Virus record (IMG/VR): IMGVR_UViG_3300034101_000614
Span: 1-25,193 of that record
From: a virus
Reading direction: 5' to 3' (one strand)
DNA length: 25,193 bases
Under the pieces are notes generated by a model that had not been told where the DNA came from, made no database searches, and saw nothing but the letters and a program-made list of their open reading frames with translations. A program made the translations under genes and the position numbers. Positions 15,748 through 21,779 of this stretch are shown here, piece by piece. Numbering within the stretch: the stretch's first letter is position 1; every line of letters begins with the position of its first letter.

Positions 15748-16999
15748 TGGTCTTGTCCTCCGCTACCTGGGCGAACGTCGCGCCGGTTGCTTCCAGGGTT
15801 GCCTCCTTGCCGGTGAACTCCTGCCACCGCTTGACGGCAACATCCACATAGGCCGGGTTTAGCTCGATGGCGTAGATGTGCCGCCCGGTCATTTCACCGG
15901 CAATGATGGTCGTACCGGAACCGCTGAACGGCTCGTAGACGGCTTGGCCTGGGCTGCTGTTGTTCTCGATGGGGCGCTTCATGCACTCGACTGGCTTTTG
16001 GGTGCTGTGGCCGGTCTCGGACTTCTGTGGCTTGGGGATTTGCCAAAGGGTTGTCTGCTTTCGGTCGCCGCAGTAGTGGCCTGTCTTCTTATTCCTTACG
16101 GCATACCAGCACGGCTCGTGGTGCCAATGATAGTCACCGCGTGACATGACCATTTGAGACTTGGCCCAGATAATCTGTGACCGCAGCGTGAAGTCGCAGG
16201 CGGTCAAGGAGTCCGCAACGACGCCAGCGAACAACCCGGCATGCCAAACATAGGCCACGTCTCCGGGGAACAACGCCCAGGCTTCGCGCCAGTCGGCGCG
16301 GTCGTCGTTCAGAACCTTTCCGCTTGCCGCCCCTGGTCCGTTTATACCTGCAGTCTCCCGCCAAGCCGCATCATACTCGACCCCATAAGGCGGGTCCGTG
16401 ACCATCAAATGCGGCTTGACCTTGCCCAGAAGCTTCTCGACCGTATGCGCGTCGGTTGACGATCCGCAGATGATGCGGTGATTGCCGAGAATCCACACAT
16501 CGCCCTCGACGCTCACCGGGTCGGCGGGCGGCTCTGGCGCGTCGTCAGGATCGGTCAGCCCTTCCGTTTGCTCGGCCAGCAAGTCGGCAAGCTCATCGCC
16601 GCCAAAGCCGGTAAGGCCAACGTCAAATCCAAGCTCGCCCAAATCGGCAAGCTCGACCTTGAGGGCGTCCAAGTCCCACCCGGCATTCAGCGCCAGCTTG
16701 TTGTCCGCGATGACGTAGGCTTTCTTCTGTGCCTCGGTCCATCCCGTCGCCGTCATGGCAGGGACTTCCGTCAACCCGAGTTTACGCGCCGCCATGATGC
16801 GGCCATGACCTGCGATCAGTTGCCCCGTCTCATCCACCAGAACCGGGATAGTCCAGCCCCACTCGTTGATGGAAGCGGCGATCTGCGCCACCTGCTCGTC
16901 GCTATGGATGCGTGAATTGCGGGCATATGGGACGAGCCGAGAGACCGGCATCAGTTCCACTTTGGCGGCTGGCCAATGCTTTATAGGGGCGGTTTTCAT
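15728..16999 (-). CDS. ParB-like domain / beta-class DNA N6-adenine or N4-cytosine methylase fusion (423 aa)
   Basis: Residues about 15-100 are a ParB/Srx-like N-terminal domain (LVPYARNSRIHSDEQVAQIA, then GHGR at 64-67). Residues about 165-395 are an AdoMet-dependent methylase: catalytic motif IV DPPY at 202-205, HSTQKP at 331-336 and the AdoMet-binding FSGSGTT at 358-364. Motif IV before motif I makes it beta class, the class of CcrM. Such fusions are common in phages; they modify phage DNA, and the target site is not readable from sequence. No restriction endonuclease partner is nearby. It heads the operon with terS and terL. The predicted -10 places +1 at the ATG itself, so the mRNA is likely leaderless, and no SD is visible. 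Confidence 0.88.
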   Translation of the reverse strand: MKTAPIKHWPAAKVELMPVSRLVPYARNSRIHSDEQVAQIAASINEWGWTIPVLVDETGQLIAGHGRIMAARKLGLTEVPAMTATGWTEAQKKAYVIADNKLALNAGWDLDALKVELADLGELGFDVGLTGFGGDELADLLAEQTEGLTDPDDAPEPPADPVSVEGDVWILGNHRIICGSSTDAHTVEKLLGKVKPHLMVTDPPYGVEYDAAWRETAGINGPGAASGKVLNDDRADWREAWALFPGDVAYVWHAGLFAGVVADSLTACDFTLRSQIIWAKSQMVMSRGDYHWHHEPCWYAVRNKKTGHYCGDRKQTTLWQIPKPQKSETGHSTQKPVECMKRPIENNSSPGQAVYEPFSGSGTTIIAGEMTGRHIYAIELNPAYVDVAVKRWQEFTGKEATLEATGATFAQVAEDKTNANAAA

Positions 17000-17005
17000 A
17001 GAGCC

Positions 17006-17034
17006 AGTTTACTCCATGCCATACGATTGTGCAA
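17006..17034 (-). promoter_or_regulatory. Leftward promoter of the methylase-terminase operon (leaderless)
   Basis: -35 TTGCAC (17029-17034), 17-nt spacer, -10 TAAACT (17006-17011). Six bases separate the -10 from the ATG at 16999, so the expected start site is the A of the initiation codon. Confidence 0.6.
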
Positions 17035-17055
17035 CTCGACCGAATCGGATATAAT
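17027..17055 (+). promoter_or_regulatory. Rightward promoter of the Cro-like regulator
   Basis: -35 TTGTGC (17027-17032), 17-nt spacer, perfect -10 TATAAT (17050-17055). It overlaps the -35 of the leftward promoter, so the two divergent promoters probably compete for polymerase. Confidence 0.7.
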
Positions 17056-17058
17056 CCG
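17046..17058. promoter_or_regulatory. Palindromic candidate operator over the rightward -10
   Basis: CGGAT-ATA-ATCCG is a perfect 5-bp inverted repeat with a 3-nt centre, covering the -10 of the regulator's own promoter. It fits autorepression by the HTH protein encoded 27 nt downstream; binding is inferred. Confidence 0.45.
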
Positions 17059-17084
17059 CCAAGGATAACCCAGGAGTGTCCGAG

Positions 17085-17273
17085 ATGCAATTGGTTGATT
17101 GGCGACGGATTAAGAACAAGACCCAGGCCGACGTTGCGAAGGCACTGGGGGTGATCGTTGTGACGGTCAGTCGCTGGGAGCGGTTCGAGCGGACGCCGAC
17201 CTCCAAACTCCAGATCGAGATATTCAAGCTGACCAATGGCCGCGTCACGCCGAACGATTGGATGCGGATATGA
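17085..17273 (+). CDS. Cro/XRE-type HTH regulator (62 aa)
   Basis: Short Cro-like DNA-binding protein. The HTH is TQADVAKALGVIVVTVSRWE (residues about 13-32), with the scaffold of an XRE fold and a C-terminal VTPNDWMRI. The usual 'r..Ltq.elA..lGvs..tvsrwE.G...P' pattern is visible. I chose ATG 17085 rather than GTG 17076, because AGGAG (17072-17076) lies 8 nt before the ATG and overlaps the GTG. It is the only rightward gene in the left 20 kb and faces the methylase-terminase operon across overlapping promoters. It therefore probably controls that switch. No CI-type repressor with a peptidase domain is present in the window. Confidence 0.82.
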   Translation: MQLVDWRRIKNKTQADVAKALGVIVVTVSRWERFERTPTSKLQIEIFKLTNGRVTPNDWMRI

Positions 17274-17274
17274 T

Positions 17275-17294
17275 GGTGGGGAGTTACCCCCACC
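17275..17294. terminator. Hairpin between convergent genes, probable bidirectional terminator
   Basis: GGTGGGG and CCCCACC (7 bp, 6-nt loop) lie 2 nt after the regulator stop and just before the stop of the leftward gene at 17300. The rightward side continues CTATTTCA, so the U-tract is weak. Confidence 0.5.
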
Positions 17295-17299
17295 CTATT

Positions 17300-17593
17300 T
17301 CACAATGGGAGGTGGAGATTGTTTGCGATTAAAATTTCCTCCAGCCTTGCGTAAAGCTTTGGCCTATTGTTCATCATGGTGATGATGTCCTTCGACTCGG
17401 CCAAACGTTCTCCATCCCACGCGGTCCAGTAATTTGCCTTGTGTTCGATCACGCCATCGAACGCGACTTTAACAGCGAGCCACCTTCCTTTTTTGGGCCC
17501 GATGGATATCACCCACTTGTCTGTCTGAAACATCGCCTCCCATCCATCTCCATCGAGGATGGCACCGGCGTATTTTTTCGGCTTTAGTCTCAT
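17300..17593 (-). CDS. Small orphan protein (97 aa)
   Basis: I do not recognise a family. The protein starts MRLKPKKYAGAILDGDGWEA and is an alpha/beta-looking, Trp-rich, net basic, soluble protein with no Cys, signal peptide or membrane helix. Segments KWVISIGPKKGRWLAVKVAF and HKANYWTAWDGERLAE suggest beta strands, followed by a C-terminal helix (RPKLYARLEEILIANN). AGGGGG precedes the ATG by about 5 nt, and a promoter-like sequence lies further upstream. It is transcribed leftward after the primase and the repeat array, and converges on the Cro-like gene. It may belong to early control or host takeover; that is guesswork. Confidence 0.6.
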   Translation of the reverse strand: MRLKPKKYAGAILDGDGWEAMFQTDKWVISIGPKKGRWLAVKVAFDGVIEHKANYWTAWDGERLAESKDIITMMNNRPKLYARLEEILIANNLHLPL

Positions 17594-17609
17594 CGTTACC
17601 CCCTAAGCC

Positions 17610-17638
17610 TCTATAAAGAGTATAGACAAGTTTCACAA
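17610..17638 (-). promoter_or_regulatory. Possible leftward promoter of the 97-aa gene
   Basis: -35 TTGTGA (17633-17638), 17-nt spacer, -10 TATAGA (17610-17615). Another -10, TATACT (17619-17624), is also present and would leave a better UTR; the two -10 boxes sit in an inverted repeat CTATA-aagag-TATAG. Confidence 0.4.
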
Positions 17639-17656
17639 AAAAAGGCAGCCAGGGCA

Positions 17657-17814
17657 TTACCCTAAAACCGCCGATCTAGCCTTTGACCCTAGGTGTGTAC
17701 ACCACCAAGTCACTACGTTGGTGGGTATAGCACACGTCCAGGGTCAAAGTCAAGCTTTTGATCCTTTGACCCTAAATTACCCTAGGGTCAAAAAAAGGGT
17801 CATTTAGGGTCAAG
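17657..17814. repeat. Array of GGGTCA/TGACCC half-sites, candidate origin or operator
   Basis: TGACCC occurs at 17684-17689 and 17768-17773; GGGTCA at 17741-17746, 17785-17790, 17797-17802 and 17807-17812. Most copies extend to TAGGGTCAAA or its complement, and TTACCCTAAA at 17657-17666 is a partial copy. The palindrome ACCCTAGGGT sits at 17779-17788. The last three copies are in direct orientation at 10-12 bp steps, about one helical turn. The last one overlaps the primase stop codon. The array occupies the only non-coding stretch near the primase, over 200 bp long. Confidence 0.65.
17702..17724. other. Hairpin inside the repeat region
   Basis: CCACCAA (17702-17708) and TTGGTGG (17718-17724) form a perfect 7-bp inverted repeat with a 9-nt loop. 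It lies between the first two GGGTCA-type sites and is AT-poor; it may be a structural part of an origin or a terminator for the primase transcript. Confidence 0.4.
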
Positions 17815-19840
17815 ATGTTTCACGGCGCTGGAGTAGAGCAAAGGATGCAACCTTATCCATCAAAATCCACCCTTTGTTGTCGTATGTTTCGATCACTCCG
17901 GCGGTGATAAGTGCGCCTATTAGTTTGTCTTGATAGGATGGGTTTATCATGTTTCGGATGGTGCGTTCGGCGTGCCCGTCCATCTCCAATTTCGCCTTCA
18001 GGGCATCGCGGGAGACATAAACCAGACCATCTCGATCTTCCGCGCCGCATGCCCACCACGCCGTCTCAAACGCCTTTTGGTGCTTCTTTATGGGGCTATC
18101 TTTCTCGGCTTTGGCGGCCCTCTCAACGTCATCCGGCACGGCGACACAGGTGGTAGCGACCCTCCCAAACTTGGTGGTTCCTATCTCGATGATGTCGAGT
18201 TTAAAGAGGATATCGTCTCCCTTGCCGGGCAGTTCTCGCTGCTTGGTGATGGTTGCCCGGCGCCCATCCTGATCGGAAACCACCTCAATCTCGGTATCAA
18301 TGTGGGCGCGGATTCCGCTCCATCCCCGCGACCCGGCTGCGGCGTTTTTGCCATTGTGGTGAATAATCACCATCGCGGCTTGCGTTTCCTTGGCAACGGC
18401 GTCGAAGCGTGCCATGACCGGCCCCATGTCGCTTCCGCGATTTTCGTCTGCACCGGCTGACATGCGGGCCAGGGTATCGCCGACGATCATGCGGACGGGT
18501 GCGCCGGTCTGATCCTCAACCACGCGGACCAGTTCGATAACATCTTGGGCATCGCCGTCGCCCTCATAGAAGTTGATCGGAACCTGGACGATAACGAGGT
18601 ATTCCATGCCCCATCCGGTATGGCGCTTGATGGCCTGGACGCGGGTTCGGACGCTGCTGGGGCTTTCGGTGGCAAGGTAGATCACGAGGCCCTTGTCTGT
18701 CTGTCTCCCGAACCATTCGGCGCCCTCGGCCACGGCTGCGGCTAGGGAGAGCGCCAGGAAGGTCTTTCCGCTGTTGCTGTCGCCATAGATAACCGTCTGG
18801 CTGCCAATGACGATCAGGCCCTCGACCAGTTCATTGGGAACGGCGAAGTCGGTGCCAAGCTGATTGCCGAACACCGCATCCAGCTTGGTGATGATGTCCG
18901 ACCCGGTGACCGGCGGATGAAGCAGCCCCTTTAAATCCTTGCCAGCTTTTCGGAAGTCGTTGGCATCGCCCTCGATGGGCGGGATGACGATCCTGGCGCC
19001 GTATTTGGCGGCGGCTTGTTCGGCGTACCGCTGCCCGACACCGGAGGCGTCATTGTCGGCGACGATGATAATGGGCTTGGTCTTGCCGTGGATTTCGCGC
19101 ATGGCCGCCAGGGCCGGGACGAGGTTACTGGCCGAATAGGCGACAATGCAGAGGTTGCCGGTTTCTTCATGGATGGTCGCCGCAGTGGCAAAGCCCTCGG
19201 CGATATAGATCGTGCTGTCGTCGGTGCCGATGCTCCAGAACTTTCCGCCGGTCGCCCCGCCGGGGTGATATTTCTTGTCGCCGTCGTCGCTGATGTATTG
19301 AAGGCTGCTGATGGTGCCGTCGGGGCTGTAGAGCGGGAGCATGAGGCGCCCGTCTCCGGTCACCCTGGCGCAGTGAACGCCGATCCCCTTGCGGGCGAGG
19401 TAGGGATGGTCGGGCGAAGCCGCCATGCCGTCCGACCATATCTTGTCAACCACGGTTGACGCGGTTTCGCGTGTTCGCTCAAGCTCTGCATCACGGGTGG
19501 CCTTGGCCTCGGCCATGCGGCGGGTGAATGCCATCTCCTCCGCTGGGGTAAAGCTCCGCTCCATGGTGGCACGCCACGTCTTCTCAACGCCAGCCCGCCA
19601 ATCGCCGAATCGCCCAGCGGGGATACCGTCTCCGAAAGCGACATACCATGCCGATAGGTCTTTTCGCTTGCCGGTGTTGAAGCGGTGCAGTTTGCCGTCG
19701 AGATGGATGCTTGCCGGCGGGTCCAGACCTTCGCGGCGCATGGCGTCCTGAAGCTGGACCTCGGGCGGCTCGACGAACGGCTTATCGGTGGGCGGGACGT
19801 AGACAAACTCCCCGCCGAATATGCTGGTGATATCAGCCAT
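17810..19840 (-). CDS. Phage primase-helicase: TOPRIM domain fused to RepA-like AAA ATPase (676 aa)
   Basis: Residues about 40-160 form a DUF3987/primase-like N-terminal region. The TOPRIM domain has YIAEGFATAATI (catalytic Glu, about 212-223) and VADNDASGVG (about 260-269). The RecA-like domain carries Walker A GDSNSGKT (about 353-360) and a Walker B-type RMIVGDTLARM (about 450-460), followed by a HHNGKN sensor. These are the features of RepA/Gp4-like primase-helicases that open and prime replication forks. The start is ATG 19840, with GAGGA 6 nt upstream; the frame extends 11 codons further but without an SD. It overlaps the small membrane protein gene by 8 nt. The C-terminal 100 residues look like a winged-helix domain. 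The GGGTCA array follows directly. Confidence 0.85.
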   Translation of the reverse strand: MADITSIFGGEFVYVPPTDKPFVEPPEVQLQDAMRREGLDPPASIHLDGKLHRFNTGKRKDLSAWYVAFGDGIPAGRFGDWRAGVEKTWRATMERSFTPAEEMAFTRRMAEAKATRDAELERTRETASTVVDKIWSDGMAASPDHPYLARKGIGVHCARVTGDGRLMLPLYSPDGTISSLQYISDDGDKKYHPGGATGGKFWSIGTDDSTIYIAEGFATAATIHEETGNLCIVAYSASNLVPALAAMREIHGKTKPIIIVADNDASGVGQRYAEQAAAKYGARIVIPPIEGDANDFRKAGKDLKGLLHPPVTGSDIITKLDAVFGNQLGTDFAVPNELVEGLIVIGSQTVIYGDSNSGKTFLALSLAAAVAEGAEWFGRQTDKGLVIYLATESPSSVRTRVQAIKRHTGWGMEYLVIVQVPINFYEGDGDAQDVIELVRVVEDQTGAPVRMIVGDTLARMSAGADENRGSDMGPVMARFDAVAKETQAAMVIIHHNGKNAAAGSRGWSGIRAHIDTEIEVVSDQDGRRATITKQRELPGKGDDILFKLDIIEIGTTKFGRVATTCVAVPDDVERAAKAEKDSPIKKHQKAFETAWWACGAEDRDGLVYVSRDALKAKLEMDGHAERTIRNMINPSYQDKLIGALITAGVIETYDNKGWILMDKVASFALLQRRETS

Positions 19841-20045
19841 GGTTGATCCTCGTGAACAAGCGCCGGACAGCATAGCCTCTCACGATGCTGACGACGGTGT
19901 AAATGGCGGTGACGGCGATGTTGTCGCCGATGGTCAAGTTCCAGCCGAAAGCGGGGAATACCACGGCGCCAACCGCCAGAGAGACGCCAAAGCCAATGAA
20001 TGTACTGGTAATGGCCTCGATGGCCGACATGCGTTTGGATTGCAT
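19833..20045 (-). CDS. Small two-helix membrane protein (DUF7220-like, 70 aa)
   Basis: The protein starts MQSKRMSAIEAITSTFIGFG and has two hydrophobic helices (about residues 9-32 and 42-60), then a basic end RRLFTRINHG. The arrangement 'qsr.mS..Ea..n...G......l.fP.fg....l..n..i..iftvvSi.R.Y.lRRlF' is common in phages (the DUF7220 family, as I recall it). Location would be the inner membrane; no activity is known to me. I chose ATG 20045 (GGGAGG 8 nt upstream) over TTG 20060, which overlaps that SD. It overlaps the primase start by 8 nt, so the two are coupled. The SD is paired in a strong hairpin. Confidence 0.78.
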   Translation of the reverse strand: MQSKRMSAIEAITSTFIGFGVSLAVGAVVFPAFGWNLTIGDNIAVTAIYTVVSIVRGYAVRRLFTRINHG

Positions 20046-20051
20046 TTCATA

Positions 20052-20080
20052 CCCTCCCAAAGCCCGATAGAATGGGAGGG
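20052..20080 (-). promoter_or_regulatory. Hairpin sequestering the SD of the membrane protein gene
   Basis: On the leftward RNA, CCCTCCCA (20073-20080) pairs perfectly with TGGGAGGG (20052-20059) across a 13-nt loop. The 3' arm contains the GGGAGG Shine-Dalgarno 7 nt before ATG 20045. Folding would block initiation of the membrane protein and, through the overlap, reduce primase synthesis. Confidence 0.55.
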
Positions 20081-20090
20081 CGAAAATAAT

Positions 20091-20145
20091 TTGACAAGAT
20101 AAAAAAATCCGTTGCGGATTATTTTCAACCCTTTTATGGTTTCAA
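20091..20145. promoter_or_regulatory. Divergent promoter region with central palindrome
   Basis: Rightward: -35 TTGCGG (20112-20117), 17-nt spacer, -10 TATGGT (20135-20140), start site about 45 nt before ATG 20192; TTGACA at 20091-20096 has no well-spaced -10. Leftward: -35 TTGAAA (20140-20145), 16-nt spacer, -10 AATAAT (20118-20123). AATCCG-TTG-CGGATT (20106-20120) is a perfect 6-bp inverted repeat covering both elements, and is a candidate operator. Confidence 0.5.
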
Positions 20146-20191
20146 CATAGCCCGACCGGAATTGGCCGAATGGGCTTTCGGAGTGCCATAG

Positions 20192-20863
20192 ATGGCAATC
20201 AATCTCAAGCGCACGGGTGGTGCTGCCACCTTCATTAACATGCTCGTTTACGGGCAGGCTGGAGCGGGCAAGACAAGCCTGATCAAGACCCTTCCCAACC
20301 CCATTATCCTCTCAGCCGAAAGCGGACTTCTGTCCATCGCGGACGCCGGTCTGCAATATATCGAGATTGACTCGATTGACACGCTGCGAGAAGCCTATCT
20401 CTGGCTGACCCAGTCTGATGAGGCCAAGGGCTTCGAAAGCGTGGCCCTGGACAGCATCAGCGAAATCGGGGAAGTCTGCCTTGCTTCGGCCAAGAAGACC
20501 GCCAAAGACCCCCGCCAAGCGTATGGTGAGCTGGCCGAGACGATGGGCGAAATCATCCGCTCGTTCCGTGATCTTCCCAACCGCCACGTCTACTTTTCGG
20601 CCAAGGTCGAGAAGACCCAGGACGACATGGGACGGGTGCTTTACGCGCCGTCCATGCCTGGGTCAAAGGTCGGGCAGAGCCTGCCCTACTTCTTTGACGA
20701 AGTCCTGGCTCTCCGCATCGAGCGGGACGCCGATGGCATCGTCCAGAGGGCGCTCATGTGCGAGTCTGACGGCCTCTGGCAGGCCAAAGACCGATCCGGC
20801 AAGCTGTCCACATGGGAAGCCCCCAACCTTGGCGAAATCATCGCCAAAGTGCGGGGGGCGTAG
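20192..20863 (+). CDS. Sak4-like RecA-fold ATPase, phage recombination protein (223 aa)
   Basis: The N-terminus has Walker A GQAGAGKTS at 21-29 in the context MLVYGQAGAGKTSLIKTLPN, followed by PIILSAESGL, a Walker B-type VALDSISEI about residue 85, and RSFRDLPNRHVYFSAKVEKT. These are typical of the phage nucleotide-binding family (TIGR01618-like) to which Sak4 single-strand annealing proteins belong. They help homologous recombination of phage DNA together with an SSB. It is the first gene of the rightward operon; GGAG lies 8 nt before the ATG. A DUF669 protein and a nuclease follow, which supports the recombination role. Activity as annealase or packaging ATPase has not been shown here. Confidence 0.8.
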   Translation: MAINLKRTGGAATFINMLVYGQAGAGKTSLIKTLPNPIILSAESGLLSIADAGLQYIEIDSIDTLREAYLWLTQSDEAKGFESVALDSISEIGEVCLASAKKTAKDPRQAYGELAETMGEIIRSFRDLPNRHVYFSAKVEKTQDDMGRVLYAPSMPGSKVGQSLPYFFDEVLALRIERDADGIVQRALMCESDGLWQAKDRSGKLSTWEAPNLGEIIAKVRGA

Positions 20864-20865
20864 TC

Positions 20866-21240
20866 ATGGCGGTTAGCCTCTATCAAGACTGGATCAACGC
20901 CAAGGAGGCGGAACGCGCCCTCACCGAGCGCCGCCGCGCTATCGAAGACGAAATGACAAAGCATCTCGAAACCGATTCCGAGGGCGTCGTGACCTTCACT
21001 CATGAAGGCTACAAGATCAAGGTGACGATCCGCATGGATCGGAAGGTCAATGGCGACTTGGCAAAGGAAATCGCCTCCGCCAATGGCCTCGATAGCTATC
21101 TCTCGACGCTGTTCCGGTGGAAACCTGAACTGAACTTGACCGCCTGGAAGGGCACCACGTCAAACATCACTGGCATTTTTGCCGACGCCATCACCACGAA
21201 GCCTGGACGACCCAGCTTCGAAATCACAAAGGAGGTCTAA
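20866..21240 (+). CDS. Small phage protein of recombination operon (DUF7173-like, 124 aa)
   Basis: The start is ATG 20866, two bases after the Sak4-like stop, with a GGGGGG run 7 nt upstream; a longer frame from 20812 would lie inside the upstream gene without an SD. The N-terminal 40 residues are a charged helix (DWINAKEAERALTERRRAIE) followed by a beta region (GVVTFTHEGYKIKVTIRMDR). The C-terminus contains LDSYLSTLFRWKPELNLTAW. It looks like a family (DUF7173, as I recall it) that is frequent between Sak4-like and DUF669 genes. A partner of the recombination proteins is likely from this constant neighbourhood, but no biochemical role is known to me. Confidence 0.65.
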   Translation: MAVSLYQDWINAKEAERALTERRRAIEDEMTKHLETDSEGVVTFTHEGYKIKVTIRMDRKVNGDLAKEIASANGLDSYLSTLFRWKPELNLTAWKGTTSNITGIFADAITTKPGRPSFEITKEV

Positions 21241-21242
21241 CC

Positions 21243-21728
21243 ATGGCTTTTCTCGGACAGGAATTTAACCGCGATGAACTCCCGGCCGCCGGAAGCGGTG
21301 ACTTCGAGCCCATCCCCGAGGGCTGGTATAACGCCACAATCGTGAAGGCCGAGGTCAAGCCGACCAAGTCCGGCACCGGGTCTTACATCGGGCTCCGCCT
21401 GGACATTACCGGCCCGACGTATCAGGGCCGGGTGATCTTCTGCAACCTCAACATCAACAACCCCAACCCAAAGGCCGAGGAGATCAGCCGCCAGCAGTTG
21501 AACCAAATCATGGGCGCGCTTGGCCTGCCGACCGTCAAGGATTCGGATCAATTGGTGGGTGGCGCAGTTGCCGTTAAGGTCAAAATCAAGGTCGAAGGCG
21601 AAGACAAGAAGAACGACGTGGCCGGGTTCCGCGCCATCGCCGGGTCGTCGGTTCCGTCATCCATCCCGAAGACTGCGGCCTCCGAACCGGCGACCAAGTC
21701 TGCCGCCCCGCCGTGGGCCAAGAAGTAA
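21243..21728 (+). CDS. DUF669 ssDNA-binding-like protein (161 aa)
   Basis: The sequence has the DUF669 layout: FEPIPEGWYNATIVKAEVKP near residue 22, GSYIGLRLDITGPTYQGRVI about 48-68, then NINNPNPKAEEISRQQLNQI and a strand LVGGAVAVKVKIKVEGEDKK. The C-terminus is a flexible Ser/Ala/Pro tail ending PPWAKK. DUF669 proteins are seen as phage SSB-like partners of recombinases and helicases; an OB-like fold is assumed. The tail lacks the acidic tip of cellular SSB. The AGGAGG around 21231-21236 lies in the end of the upstream gene, and the start follows its stop by 2 nt. Confidence 0.8.
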   Translation: MAFLGQEFNRDELPAAGSGDFEPIPEGWYNATIVKAEVKPTKSGTGSYIGLRLDITGPTYQGRVIFCNLNINNPNPKAEEISRQQLNQIMGALGLPTVKDSDQLVGGAVAVKVKIKVEGEDKKNDVAGFRAIAGSSVPSSIPKTAASEPATKSAAPPWAKK

Positions 21729-21742
21729 CACGTTACCAAAAG

Positions 21743-21766
21743 ACGGCGTGGCTTCGGTCACGCCGT
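21743..21766 (+). other. Intercistronic UUCG hairpin before the nuclease gene
   Basis: ACGGCGTG (21743-21750) pairs with CACGCCGT (21759-21766). A G-U and a C-G pair extend it to a 10-bp stem closed by TTCG. No U-tract follows; GGAGG for the next start lies 5 nt after the stem. The hairpin is flanked by the direct repeat CGTTACC (21731-21737 and 21764-21770). It may stabilise or process the mRNA. Confidence 0.5.
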
Positions 21767-21779
21767 TACCGGAGGAAGC

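Noticed and set aside
20106-20120. Rho-independent terminator on the leftward strand
   Set aside because: AATCCG/CGGATT followed by a T run looks like one, but no leftward gene lies upstream to terminate; it overlaps promoter elements and fits an operator better.
20812-20865. Upstream start for the gene after Sak4
   Set aside because: It lies inside the Sak4-like gene without an SD; ATG 20866 is coupled to its stop.
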